Source of the DNA: JAIVGV01 sp032229975
Lineage (GTDB): Bacteria; Acidobacteriota; Blastocatellia; Pyrinomonadales; Pyrinomonadaceae
Direction: 5' to 3'
DNA length: 64,000 bases
Assembly (NCBI GenBank): GCA_032229975.1
Contig: JAVXVG010000056.1
Coordinates: 62,001 to 126,000 of the forward strand
The notes under the pieces were generated by a model that made no database searches, was not told the DNA's origin, and worked only from the letters and a program-made list of their open reading frames with translations. Below, in pieces: positions 48,757-56,874 of the stretch (positions within the stretch are counted from its first letter, which is position 1; the number at the start of each line of letters is the position of its first letter). A program made the position numbers and the translations under genes.

Positions 48757-49926
48757 ATGATCAATCAGGAGCGCATCAAGAATCTCTTACTCGAACTCGT
48801 CCAGATCGATTCCATCTCGCGCAAAGAACGCGACGTTGCCGAGCACATCAAAAAACTCTGTGAAGAGATGGGCGCGCAAGTTGAGATCGATGACGCGGGC
48901 GCGAAGGTCGGCGGCAACTCCGGCAACGTCATCGCGCGCTTCCCCGGAACGATCACGAACGTCGAGACGATCATGATGTCGGCCCACATGGACACGGTCG
49001 TCCCCGGCGAAGGCGTGAAGCCGATAGTTGAGGGCGACATCATCCGCACCGACGGCACGACCGTCTTAGGCGGCGACGACAAATCCGGCTGCGCTGTCAT
49101 CATCGAGACGATCCGCTGCCTGCAAGAACAGAACGTCCCTTACGCGCCCATCGAAGCCGTCTTCTCGATCTGCGAGGAGGTCGGACTGCTCGGCGCGAAG
49201 CACGTCGACGTGTCGAAGCTGAAATCGAAATATGGTCTCGTGTTCGATTCAGACGATCCCGGCTTCCTCTTCACGAAGGGGCCCTCTGCCAATCACATGG
49301 AGTTCAAAATCTACGGGCTCGAATCTCACGCGGGCGTCGCGCCCGAAGAAGGCATCTCCGCGATCCGCATCGCGGCTGAGGCGATCAACAACATGAAGCT
49401 CGGACGCATCGACGAAGAGACGACCGCCAACATCGGCGTCATCGAGGGCGGCAAGGCGACGAATATCACCACGAACCTCGTCACGCTCCTCGGCGAAGCG
49501 CGCTCGCTCGACGACGCCAAGCTCGAAGCGCAGACCGCGCACATGATCGAGTGTCTGGAAGAGGCCGCCGCGAAGCACGAGGTCACGGTCGCAGGCGTGA
49601 CGACGAAGGGCCGCATCGAGTCAAACGTCTCGCGCGAGTATTACGCGATGGACGTGCCCGAATCGTCGCGCGTCGTGCAGTTGGTCTATCAAGCGGCGGC
49701 TCGGCTCGGTCAGAAAGTTGAAGCGTGCTCGTCGGGCGGCGGCTGCGACGCCAACATCTTCAACAAGCGCGGCATCGAGTGTGCCAACTTCGGCACGGGG
49801 ATGCGGGCCATCCACACCGTCAAGGAATGGCTCGACGTGAAAGACCTCTACGCCTCCGCCGAGATGACGCTCGAAATTTTGAAACTCAACGGCGAGCTGG
49901 CGCAGCAGCAGGGCGCGAACGCTTAA
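48757..49926 (+). CDS. M20 family metallopeptidase (PepT-like)
   Basis: 389-aa cytosolic zinc peptidase of the tripeptidase T-like group. Metal-binding motifs are SAHMDTVVPGEG, LGGDDKSGCA and ICEEVGLLGAKHVD, with the dimerisation domain in the middle and SGGGCDANIFNKRGIECANF plus TGMRAIHTVKEW at the end. GGAGGAGCC lies directly before the ATG at 48757. It precedes era by 73 bp and is probably co-transcribed with it. Confidence 0.93.
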   Translation: MINQERIKNLLLELVQIDSISRKERDVAEHIKKLCEEMGAQVEIDDAGAKVGGNSGNVIARFPGTITNVETIMMSAHMDTVVPGEGVKPIVEGDIIRTDGTTVLGGDDKSGCAVIIETIRCLQEQNVPYAPIEAVFSICEEVGLLGAKHVDVSKLKSKYGLVFDSDDPGFLFTKGPSANHMEFKIYGLESHAGVAPEEGISAIRIAAEAINNMKLGRIDEETTANIGVIEGGKATNITTNLVTLLGEARSLDDAKLEAQTAHMIECLEEAAAKHEVTVAGVTTKGRIESNVSREYYAMDVPESSRVVQLVYQAAARLGQKVEACSSGGGCDANIFNKRGIECANFGTGMRAIHTVKEWLDVKDLYASAEMTLEILKLNGELAQQQGANA

Positions 49927-49999
49927 ATCCAACGCGATGAATTTTGACGAACGCGCTGTCGAGCGACACTTTCGGCAGCGCGTTTCGTTTCACAGGACG

Positions 50000-50932
50000 A
50001 TGGCTGAAGTAGAAGATAAAGAGTCTGTCGCCGGATTTCGCAGCGGCTACGTTGCGCTCATCGGGCGACCGAACGCGGGCAAATCGACGCTGCTGAACCG
50101 GCTCGTCGGCGAGAAGATCGCGGCGGTGTCGAACAAGCCGCAGACGACTCGTTACCAGATTCAGGGTGTCATCTCGAAACCCGAAGGGCAGATCGTTCTG
50201 GTCGATACGCCGGGCGTGCATCAACCCGGCTATCTACTCAACCGACGCATGATGGCCGCCGTTCACGACGCGCTCGAAGGCGTCGATCTCGTCGTCTTGA
50301 TGCGCGACGCGAGCGTGCCGACGGGCAACGGCGACCGCTTCGTGCTCGAACTCATCAAGCAATCGAGTAAGCCCGCGCTGCTCGTCTTGAACAAGACCGA
50401 CAAGGTGCAAGACAAGTCGCAACTCTTGCCGCTCCTTGAGTGGTACGGGCAAGCGTACGACTGGCGTGCGTTCGTGCCGCTCTCGGCGCGCAGAGGCGAG
50501 AACGTCGATGCGCTCGTCGCGGAGATCATCAAGCACTTGCCGGAAGGCCAGCCCGTCTTTGCCGAGGACGAGTTTACGGATCAGTCCGTGCGCGCGATGG
50601 TCGCGGAGATCGTGCGCGAGAAAATCCTGCGGACGACGGGCGAAGAGATTCCCTACGTCACGGCGGTCGTCACCGAGAAGTACGATCAGGAGCGCGAAGA
50701 CTTCGCGCACATCTACTGCGCCATCTTCGTCGAGCGCGCCTCGCAGAAGAAGATCATCATCGGCAAGGGCGCGGCGCGTCTGAAAGAGATCGGAACGGCC
50801 GCCCGACACGACATCGAACGACTCGTCGGCCACAAGGTCTATCTCGAACTCTTCGTCCGCGTTCAAGAGAACTGGCGCAACAGCGAGCGCGCGCTCGACG
50901 AGATTGGTATCAAAGGAAAGTCGAGAGTCTGA
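50000..50932 (+). CDS. era: GTPase Era
   Basis: 310-aa GTPase acting in 16S rRNA maturation and 30S assembly. G1 GRPNAGKST, G3 DTPGVHQPG, G4 NKTDKV and the C-terminal KH domain (KKIIIGKGAARLKEIGTAAR) are intact. The start at 50000 (MAEVED) has AGGA just upstream; an ATG at 49937 would add 21 residues. The stop codon and last codons lie in the left arm of a stutter hairpin that separates it from prmA. Confidence 0.95.
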   Translation: MAEVEDKESVAGFRSGYVALIGRPNAGKSTLLNRLVGEKIAAVSNKPQTTRYQIQGVISKPEGQIVLVDTPGVHQPGYLLNRRMMAAVHDALEGVDLVVLMRDASVPTGNGDRFVLELIKQSSKPALLVLNKTDKVQDKSQLLPLLEWYGQAYDWRAFVPLSARRGENVDALVAEIIKHLPEGQPVFAEDEFTDQSVRAMVAEIVREKILRTTGEEIPYVTAVVTEKYDQEREDFAHIYCAIFVERASQKKIIIGKGAARLKEIGTAARHDIERLVGHKVYLELFVRVQENWRNSERALDEIGIKGKSRV

Positions 50933-50992
50933 AGTCTGAAGTCGTGAGTCATCTGATTCCGACTCCAGACTTCAGACTCCAGACTCTTGACT
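50919..50992. repeat. 32-bp near-perfect inverted repeat, GTCTGAAGTC word set
   Basis: Arms 50919-50950 and 50961-50992 pair at 28 of 32 positions around a 10-nt loop ATCTGATTCC. The left arm contains the era stop; the right arm ends at the base before the prmA start codon. Confidence 0.92.
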
Positions 50993-51841
50993 ATGGTCTG
51001 GTACGCACTCGACATCATGCTCGAAGCCGCGTCGCGCGAGGCGGTGGAGTATGCGCTGATGGAAGCGGGCGCGTTGGGAACGGAAGAGACAATCGAGTTG
51101 GACATGGACGGGCTCGTGCGCGTGTGCGCCTACTTCGATGAGATGCCGGATCGCGAGCGCGTGCGAGTGGAGTTGTTCGAGGCGCTCAGAATCTACGCGT
51201 TGCCTTCTTCGTCGGTACGCGACATGAACGTGCGCGAGGTCGCGGCGCGCGACTGGCTCGGCGAGTGGAAGAAGAGCTGGCAGCCCGCGCGCATCGGAGG
51301 ACGCTTCATCGTCGCGCCGCCGTGGAGCGAGATTGACGAGACTGATCGCATCGTCATACGCATCGAGCCCGGCATGGCTTTCGGCACGGGCACGCACGAG
51401 ACGACGCGGCTGTGCCTCGAAGCCATTGAGCGACACTTCGACGGCGCGAGTTTTCTCGACGTGGGCACGGGCACAGGGATACTCGCCATCGCCGCCGCGA
51501 AACTGAATCCTGCGGCGCGCGTCGAAGCCTGCGACACGGACGCGGACGCCGTCGAGATCGCGAGAGAGAATGCGCGGCTCAACGGCGTCGGGGGCCGGAT
51601 CAGTTTCCGCGTCGGCTCAGTCAGCACGGAGACCACATCCGCAGACTTCGTCTGCGCCAACTTGACGGCGGACGTGATCGTTCCTTTGCTGCCCGCGCTC
51701 ACGGCTGCGACCTGCGGTCGCCTCGTCCTCTCCGGCATCCTTGCGACGCAAGACGAGTTTGTCCGCGAAGCGCTCCGCAAACTTGGTATCAACGACTTCG
51801 CGACGGCCGCCGACGGCGAGTGGATCGCGATCACAATTTAA
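50993..51841 (+). CDS. prmA: ribosomal protein L11 methyltransferase PrmA
   Basis: 282-aa SAM-dependent enzyme that methylates ribosomal protein L11. SAM motif FLDVGTGTGILAIAAAKL, upstream PGMAFGTGTHETTRLCLEAI and downstream VCANLTADVIVPLLPAL are canonical. The ATG at 50993 directly follows a hairpin arm and has no free ribosome site. It lies between era and rsmE in a run of translation genes. Confidence 0.95.
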   Translation: MVWYALDIMLEAASREAVEYALMEAGALGTEETIELDMDGLVRVCAYFDEMPDRERVRVELFEALRIYALPSSSVRDMNVREVAARDWLGEWKKSWQPARIGGRFIVAPPWSEIDETDRIVIRIEPGMAFGTGTHETTRLCLEAIERHFDGASFLDVGTGTGILAIAAAKLNPAARVEACDTDADAVEIARENARLNGVGGRISFRVGSVSTETTSADFVCANLTADVIVPLLPALTAATCGRLVLSGILATQDEFVREALRKLGINDFATAADGEWIAITI

Positions 51842-51943
51842 CGATGAAGTCGGAACGATGAGCGGAAGACAATGTGTCTCCGCCTTATCGCTCCCGCTTA
51901 GTCGTTCTTACTTCATCGCTCATCGTTTCCGACTTCATCGTTT
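51840..51943. repeat. stuttering inverted repeat, AACGATGAAGT word set
   Basis: Left arm 51840-51868 (AACGATGAAGTCGGAACGAT, GAGCGGAAG) pairs with right arm 51917-51943 (CGCTCATCGTTTCCGACTTC, ATCGTTT) with one bulged base. It starts inside the prmA stop codon and ends seven bases before rsmE. Confidence 0.88.
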
Positions 51944-51949
51944 CCGCTT

Positions 51950-52732
51950 ATGTCTCTCCGACGCTTCTACGCACCGGCCAAAAATTTCTCGGATGACGCG
52001 ACGCGCGTCGCGCTCTCGCGCGAAGAGACTCGACACTTGTCGAGCGTGCTGCGACTCGTGGCAGGCGACGAAGTGCAAGTCTTCGATGGAGAGGGACGAG
52101 AGTTTTTGTGCGCGGTGATGGCAGATGATGATCGGGGGGCGGCGCGCGAGGCTGTGCTCGAAGTGCGGGGGCCGGTTGAGCCGCCGTGCGCCGAGTCGCC
52201 GCTTGAATTGACGCTCGCGTGCGCGCTGTTGAAGGGTGAGAAGTTCGACGTGGTCGTGCAGAAGGCGACGGAGTTGGGCGTCGTGCGTGTCGTGCCGGTC
52301 GAGACGACGCGTGCTGATGTGAAACTTTCGCGCGGCGCGCGTGAGGCAGACTCGTCGAAGCGCGTCGAGCGTTGGCGACGCATCGCGCTCGAAGCGGCGA
52401 AGCAGACGGGCCGCGCGCGCGTGCCCGTGATCGATGCGCCGGAGGGTTTGGCGAACGTGCTGACGCGCGGAACAGAAATCGCGAGTCGGCGTCTAATCTT
52501 TGCAGAGCGCGGCGGACGCGGGCTCATAGAGACTTTTGCCGGATGGGGCGCGAAGCCTGCGCGCGTCGTTGCGTTGATCGGGCCCGAAGGTGGATGGGAG
52601 GACGCGGAGATCGAAAAGGCGAAAGAAGCGGGCTGGCAAGTCGTCACGCTCGGCGGCCGCATCTTGCGCGCGGAGACCGCAGGCGTGGTCGTCGCTGCGC
52701 TGCTACAACACACGTGTGGCGATCTGGTGTGA
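51950..52732 (+). CDS. rsmE: 16S rRNA (uracil(1498)-N3)-methyltransferase RsmE
   Basis: 260-aa SPOUT methyltransferase. The N-terminal PUA-like part (RRFYAPAKNFSDDATRVALS, HLSSVLRLVAGDEVQVFDGE) and the knot region (VALIGPEGGWEDAEIEKAK, TLGGRILRAETAGVVVAALL) are typical. Targets U1498 of 16S rRNA. The ATG follows TTTCCGCTT with no Shine-Dalgarno because the stutter element abuts it. The gap 52733-52918 downstream holds nothing recognisable. Confidence 0.95.
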   Translation: MSLRRFYAPAKNFSDDATRVALSREETRHLSSVLRLVAGDEVQVFDGEGREFLCAVMADDDRGAAREAVLEVRGPVEPPCAESPLELTLACALLKGEKFDVVVQKATELGVVRVVPVETTRADVKLSRGAREADSSKRVERWRRIALEAAKQTGRARVPVIDAPEGLANVLTRGTEIASRRLIFAERGGRGLIETFAGWGAKPARVVALIGPEGGWEDAEIEKAKEAGWQVVTLGGRILRAETAGVVVAALLQHTCGDLV

Positions 52733-52918
52733 TTGCGTCGTTCACGAGTCGTTCATCACGCGCGAAAATTTTGACGAAACAACCCGCGCGGTAGCAGAAT
52801 GAATCTGTAGGGCAAACGACGCGAAAAGGTAACGGGCGGGTCTCGCTCGCTTGATCGCGCGAAACTCTCCCTTTGATCGCAACGTGTCGCCGAAGAACCT
52901 CGAAGGAGCGTCGTGCGT

Positions 52919-53194
52919 ATGGCTATGACGAAGGAGGACGCGACGAAGCGCGCGAAGGCTGATCTGGCCGCGCGGCTCGGCGTCAAAGAAGATGAGGTTG
53001 AAGAGGATTCGGTCGAGGATGCGGAGTTTCCGGATGCGTCGTTTGGCGCGGGCTCGCCGGGCGAAATGAGCGCGCAGATGATCACGCCGGGTTGGCGCAT
53101 CCGTTTGCGCGCGCGCGGCGAAAGCTACGAGTATCGCGCGAACCGCAATCGAATGCGGCTCGTCAACTTTCGCGGCGCGAACCATCAGGTTTGA
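52919..53194 (+). CDS. small acidic conserved hypothetical protein
   Basis: 91 aa without signal peptide. An N-terminal helix (DATKRAKADLAARLGVKEDE) is followed by FPDASFGAGSPGEMSAQMIT, PGWRIRLRARGESYEYRANR. This spacing (AARLGV ... PDASLG..PG ... PG.RI.L...G..YEYR) recalls a domain common in secreted lipoproteins of other phyla, here as a free cytosolic protein. Function unknown. AAGGAG ten bases before the ATG at 52919 fixes the start over the nearby GTG (52913). Confidence 0.75.
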   Translation: MAMTKEDATKRAKADLAARLGVKEDEVEEDSVEDAEFPDASFGAGSPGEMSAQMITPGWRIRLRARGESYEYRANRNRMRLVNFRGANHQV

Positions 53195-53236
53195 TCCGCA
53201 ACGTGAGATCAAGGATTACAAGTCGAGGTGTGGTTA

Positions 53237-54682
53237 ATGAATCGTCAGAACCTCTTCAAACATTTGACGCTCGCGCTCGCGCTCGTCTTCCTCGCCGCCT
53301 TCGCCGGACAGATTCATCGCGCGGGACGCGTGCGCGGCCAGCTCACCGTTGGTCGCCCCGTCCTCGTCGCCGAGCCGACCCAAGATCGGGATGAAGCATC
53401 TGACGCTGAGACTGCGGACGATGCCGAAGTGATCGTGCGCTTCCGCCCCGGCACTTCAGATGAAGAGATCAACCGCATCACCGCGCGCTTGAACGACCGC
53501 GTCGAAGATCGTTTTGAGAACATTGACAACGAGGCGGTCATCGATGATCAGGATGGCCGCACGGCCGAACAAGTAGTCGACGAGTATCGTGCGCTCCCGC
53601 AAGTCGTCTATGCCGAACCGAACGCCGAGATCAACTTAGACCCGAACGAGGGCGAAGACATACCTGTATATAGAGGCGGAGACGATCCTCCAGTCGTCAA
53701 AGCTCCCGCGCCGAACGACCCGCTCTTCGAGGAGCAGTGGCCTTTGCTGAACACCGGACAGCGCAACGGCAAGGCGGGCGCGGACATCTGCGCGACGCGC
53801 GCTTGGACGAAGACGACGGGCAGCAAGAAGGTCGTCGTCGCCGTCATCGACACGGGCGTCGATTATCGTCACACCGATCTCGCGGGCAACATCTGGACGC
53901 GCCCCGCGAGCCTCGCGCCCTACACAGACAAAGAGCTCGGCACGTTCGACGATCTGCACGGCTTCGATGCCGCAGACATGGACGGCGATCCGTTGGACGA
54001 TAACGGTCATGGCACACACTGCGCCGGGATCATCGGGGCCGAAGGCGACAACAAAGAAGGTGTGTCGGGCGTCAACTGGCATGTTCAGATCATGCCTTTG
54101 AAATTCCTGCGCGCCAACGGCAGCGGCACGTTGCGCGATGCCATCGAGTGCATCGACTACTGTATCGCGCGCAAGCGCGACGGCGTCAACGTCCGCATCA
54201 TCAGCGCGAGTTGGGGTTCGATGATAGGCTCGCGCGCGCTCGAAGACGCGATCAGGCGCGCGGGCGAAGAGGGCATCCTCTTCGTCGCCGCCGCCGGAAA
54301 CTCTTCGACGAACAACGACCGCCTGCCGCACTATCCTTCAAACTACGCGCAGCCGAACGTCGTCTCCGTCGCCGCGCTTGATCGCAGAGACCAACTCGCG
54401 CGCTTCTCGAACTTCGGCGCGCGCTCGGTCAATATCGCCGCGCCCGGCGCGGAGATCATGAGCACTTGGCTCGGCAACGAATATGAGGAGCATTCGGGCA
54501 CGTCGATGGCCGCGCCGGAAGTCGCCGGAGTCGCCGCGCTCATCCTCGCGGCCAACCCGAACATGTCAATGAAAGAGTTGCGCGAGCGTTTGCTCTCGTC
54601 GGTCGATAAACTCCCCGCGCTCGAAGGCAAGGTCTCGACCGGCGGACGACTCAACGCCGCGCGCGCCGTGCGCGCCGAGTGA
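53237..54682 (+). CDS. secreted subtilisin-like serine protease (S8)
   Basis: 481-aa extracellular or periplasmic protease. Signal peptide (HLTLALALVFLAAFAGQ), a propeptide of the fervidolysin type (about 60-125, VIVRFRPGTSDEEINRITAR), then the catalytic domain with Asp205 (AVIDTGVDYRHTDL), His258 (NGHGTHCAGIIGAEG) and Ser423 (SGTSMAAPEVAGVAALI). All three catalytic residues are present and no C-terminal extension follows. GAGGTG lies upstream of the ATG at 53237. Monocistronic, with a strong terminator after it. Confidence 0.95.
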   Translation: MNRQNLFKHLTLALALVFLAAFAGQIHRAGRVRGQLTVGRPVLVAEPTQDRDEASDAETADDAEVIVRFRPGTSDEEINRITARLNDRVEDRFENIDNEAVIDDQDGRTAEQVVDEYRALPQVVYAEPNAEINLDPNEGEDIPVYRGGDDPPVVKAPAPNDPLFEEQWPLLNTGQRNGKAGADICATRAWTKTTGSKKVVVAVIDTGVDYRHTDLAGNIWTRPASLAPYTDKELGTFDDLHGFDAADMDGDPLDDNGHGTHCAGIIGAEGDNKEGVSGVNWHVQIMPLKFLRANGSGTLRDAIECIDYCIARKRDGVNVRIISASWGSMIGSRALEDAIRRAGEEGILFVAAAGNSSTNNDRLPHYPSNYAQPNVVSVAALDRRDQLARFSNFGARSVNIAAPGAEIMSTWLGNEYEEHSGTSMAAPEVAGVAALILAANPNMSMKELRERLLSSVDKLPALEGKVSTGGRLNAARAVRAE

Positions 54683-54716
54683 GACGAGAGAAAAACTTTT
54701 TGACGCAACCCAACCG

Positions 54717-54760
54717 GCCCCGCGAGACTTGCCAACAGTCTCGCGGGGCTTGAAGTTTTT
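54717..54760 (+). terminator. intrinsic terminator after the subtilase gene
   Basis: Perfect 13-bp stem GCCCCGCGAGACT (54717-54729) / AGTCTCGCGGGGC (54737-54749), then TTGAAGTTTTT. Confidence 0.93.
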
Positions 54761-54846
54761 CGCCACGCGCGAAACAATGCGTCAGCAAATTTATCAGCGA
54801 CAGTTTTCTTCAATACTCTGCGCTCACAATTTAACGGAGTGCTCAC

Positions 54847-55311
54847 GTGACTGAAGCCAACGACGATCTCCTATGCCGCGAGTTGAGCGCATCAATCGAT
54901 AACATCACCATCGATTGGGCCCGCCGCGTCCAGCACGATCCTTACATGAAGTCCGACGACACGCTCTCGCTCCCGCAGATCATCGATCATGTCCCGCAGA
55001 TACTCGAAGAGCTTTGCGCGCTGCTGCGCCGCGACTCCGAGCCCGACTTCCAGACCATTCGCGCGTCGAGCGAACACGGCTACGTGCGCGCCGCCGAAGG
55101 CTACTCGCTGACAGACCTCTTGCGCGAGCTGGAACTTTTGCGCGACTGCGTCTTTAATTTCGTCGTCGAGACAGAGATCGCGCACAAAGTTGCGCGCGCC
55201 GAGACCATTCGCGCGTTGCGACTCGTCAACCACTACTTCGGCGAAGACATCCTCTTCGTCGTCGAACATTTTCTTGCGCGCGAGCGTTCGTCGAAACCGC
55301 AGCACGACTAA
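54847..55311 (+). CDS. stand-alone RsbRD N-terminal-like sensor domain protein
   Basis: 154-aa all-helical protein resembling the RsbRD_N domain found at the front of stressosome or histidine-kinase-like proteins: WARRVQHDPYMKSDDTLSLP, LRRDSEPDFQTIRASSEHGY, LTDLLRELELLRDCVFNFVV. No STAS or kinase domain follows. It begins with GTG, with GGAG about eight bases upstream, and ends 6 bp before the FGGY kinase. It may tune a partner protein or the downstream operon; this is inference. Confidence 0.75.
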   Translation: MTEANDDLLCRELSASIDNITIDWARRVQHDPYMKSDDTLSLPQIIDHVPQILEELCALLRRDSEPDFQTIRASSEHGYVRAAEGYSLTDLLRELELLRDCVFNFVVETEIAHKVARAETIRALRLVNHYFGEDILFVVEHFLARERSSKPQHD

Positions 55312-55317
55312 CCCGCG

Positions 55318-56847
55318 ATGAGCAGCGACGCACAGACAGACGATCAAACAAACGCGCGCGTCGCGACGCAGCCGCTCGTCTTCGCCATCGACATCGGAAC
55401 TTCTTCTGCGCGCGCGGCCCTCTACGACGCAGCAGCGCGTGAACTCTTCGAGACCGACGCGCGCATCCTGCGCGAATTCCGCGCAACCGAAGACGGCGGC
55501 GCGGAGGACGATGCCGATCATCTGTTTGCGGACGTGCTCCGCGTCATCGACGAAGCACACGCGCGCGCCGTCGCTCTCGATCTTAAAGTCGCGGCGGTGG
55601 CCGTCTCCTGCTTCATGCACAGTCTCGTGGGCGTCGATGCTGCGGGCGATGCCGTCACGCCTGTCTTCGGTTGGGCGGACATGCGCGCGGCATCTGAGGT
55701 CGATGCTTTACGCAAACAGTTCGACGAGAGCGCGACGCATGCGCGCACGGGCTGTCGCTTTCACGCGAGCTACTGGACGGCGAAGCTCACTTGGCTGCGT
55801 CGCACGCAAGGTGAGACGTTCACGCGCGCTGCGCGCTGGCTCTCATTCGGCGAATACCTCATGTCGAAACTTTGCGGCGCGAACGCGCAAGTCGCGAGCG
55901 TCTCGACGGCTTCGGGCACGGGGCTACTCGACGTTCATGCTTGCGTGTGGGACTTGGAGATCGTCGAAGGTCTCGGTCTCAAGTTGGAACAACTGCCGCG
56001 ACTCGCGTCCGACGAAGAGACGTTCACGCTCACGGATGAATACGCTGCGCGCTGGTCGCTGCTCGCTGCTCGTCCCGTCCTTCCGGTCTTCGGAGATGGC
56101 CCCGCGAACAACGTCGGCGCGGGTTGCGTCACGCGTGAAGAGATCGCGTTGATGATCGGAACATCGGGCGCGATGCGCGTCGTCTTCGAGGGCCAGCCGC
56201 CCGCGCAACTGCCCTTGAGCCTCTGGTGCTATCGTCTGGATCGGCGTCGCGTCGCAATCGGCGGCGCACTCTCCGATGGCGGCGGCTTGTACGAGTGGAT
56301 GCGCGAAACGCTCGTGCTCGCGCAGGACGACGAACAACTCGAACGCGAACTCGCCGCAATGCAAGCGGACGCGCACGGCCTGACCCTGCTGCCCTTCTGG
56401 GCCGGGGAGCGCAGCACGCACTGGGACGCACGCGCGCGCGGCGCGATCTTTGGGCTTCGCACGCACACGCGCCCCGCAGAGATCGTGCGCGCCGCGTTGG
56501 AAGCGGTCGCGCTCCGCTTCGCTGCGCTCGCAGACGATCTCGACGGGTTCGCGCCCGGCGCGAATCTCTATGCATCCGGCGGCGCGCTGCGCCACTCGCG
56601 CGCGTGGACGCAAGTAATCTGCGACGCCACGGGTCGCACTGTTAGACTCTCGCAAGCGCGCGAGGCTTCGAGTCGCGGCGTCGCGCTGCTCGCGCTTGAA
56701 CACCTCGGCGCGGTAAAAAGTTTGACAGACGTGCACGCACCCGTTTATGAAACCTTCGAGCCCGACGCGGAGGCCCACGCGCGATACCGTGATGCGCTGG
56801 CGCGGCAAGAGTCGCTTTACGAATCAGTGATTGATCGTCTTCATTAA
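55318..56847 (+). CDS. FGGY family carbohydrate kinase, gluconokinase-like
   Basis: 509 aa, two actin-like domains. N-terminal phosphate loop VFAIDIGTSSARAALYD, the substrate region VAVSCFMHSLVGVD and FGWADMRA, then IGTSGAMRVVF, SDGGGLYEWMRE and LYASGGALRHSRAWTQVICD. Gluconate is the best guess, from the overall pattern and from the transketolase and RpiB genes downstream, but xylulose and other pentoses cannot be excluded. Translation is probably coupled to the gene 6 bp upstream. Confidence 0.87.
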   Translation: MSSDAQTDDQTNARVATQPLVFAIDIGTSSARAALYDAAARELFETDARILREFRATEDGGAEDDADHLFADVLRVIDEAHARAVALDLKVAAVAVSCFMHSLVGVDAAGDAVTPVFGWADMRAASEVDALRKQFDESATHARTGCRFHASYWTAKLTWLRRTQGETFTRAARWLSFGEYLMSKLCGANAQVASVSTASGTGLLDVHACVWDLEIVEGLGLKLEQLPRLASDEETFTLTDEYAARWSLLAARPVLPVFGDGPANNVGAGCVTREEIALMIGTSGAMRVVFEGQPPAQLPLSLWCYRLDRRRVAIGGALSDGGGLYEWMRETLVLAQDDEQLERELAAMQADAHGLTLLPFWAGERSTHWDARARGAIFGLRTHTRPAEIVRAALEAVALRFAALADDLDGFAPGANLYASGGALRHSRAWTQVICDATGRTVRLSQAREASSRGVALLALEHLGAVKSLTDVHAPVYETFEPDAEAHARYRDALARQESLYESVIDRLH

Positions 56848-56874
56848 GTCCGACATTAGAACCGAGGAGCACAG

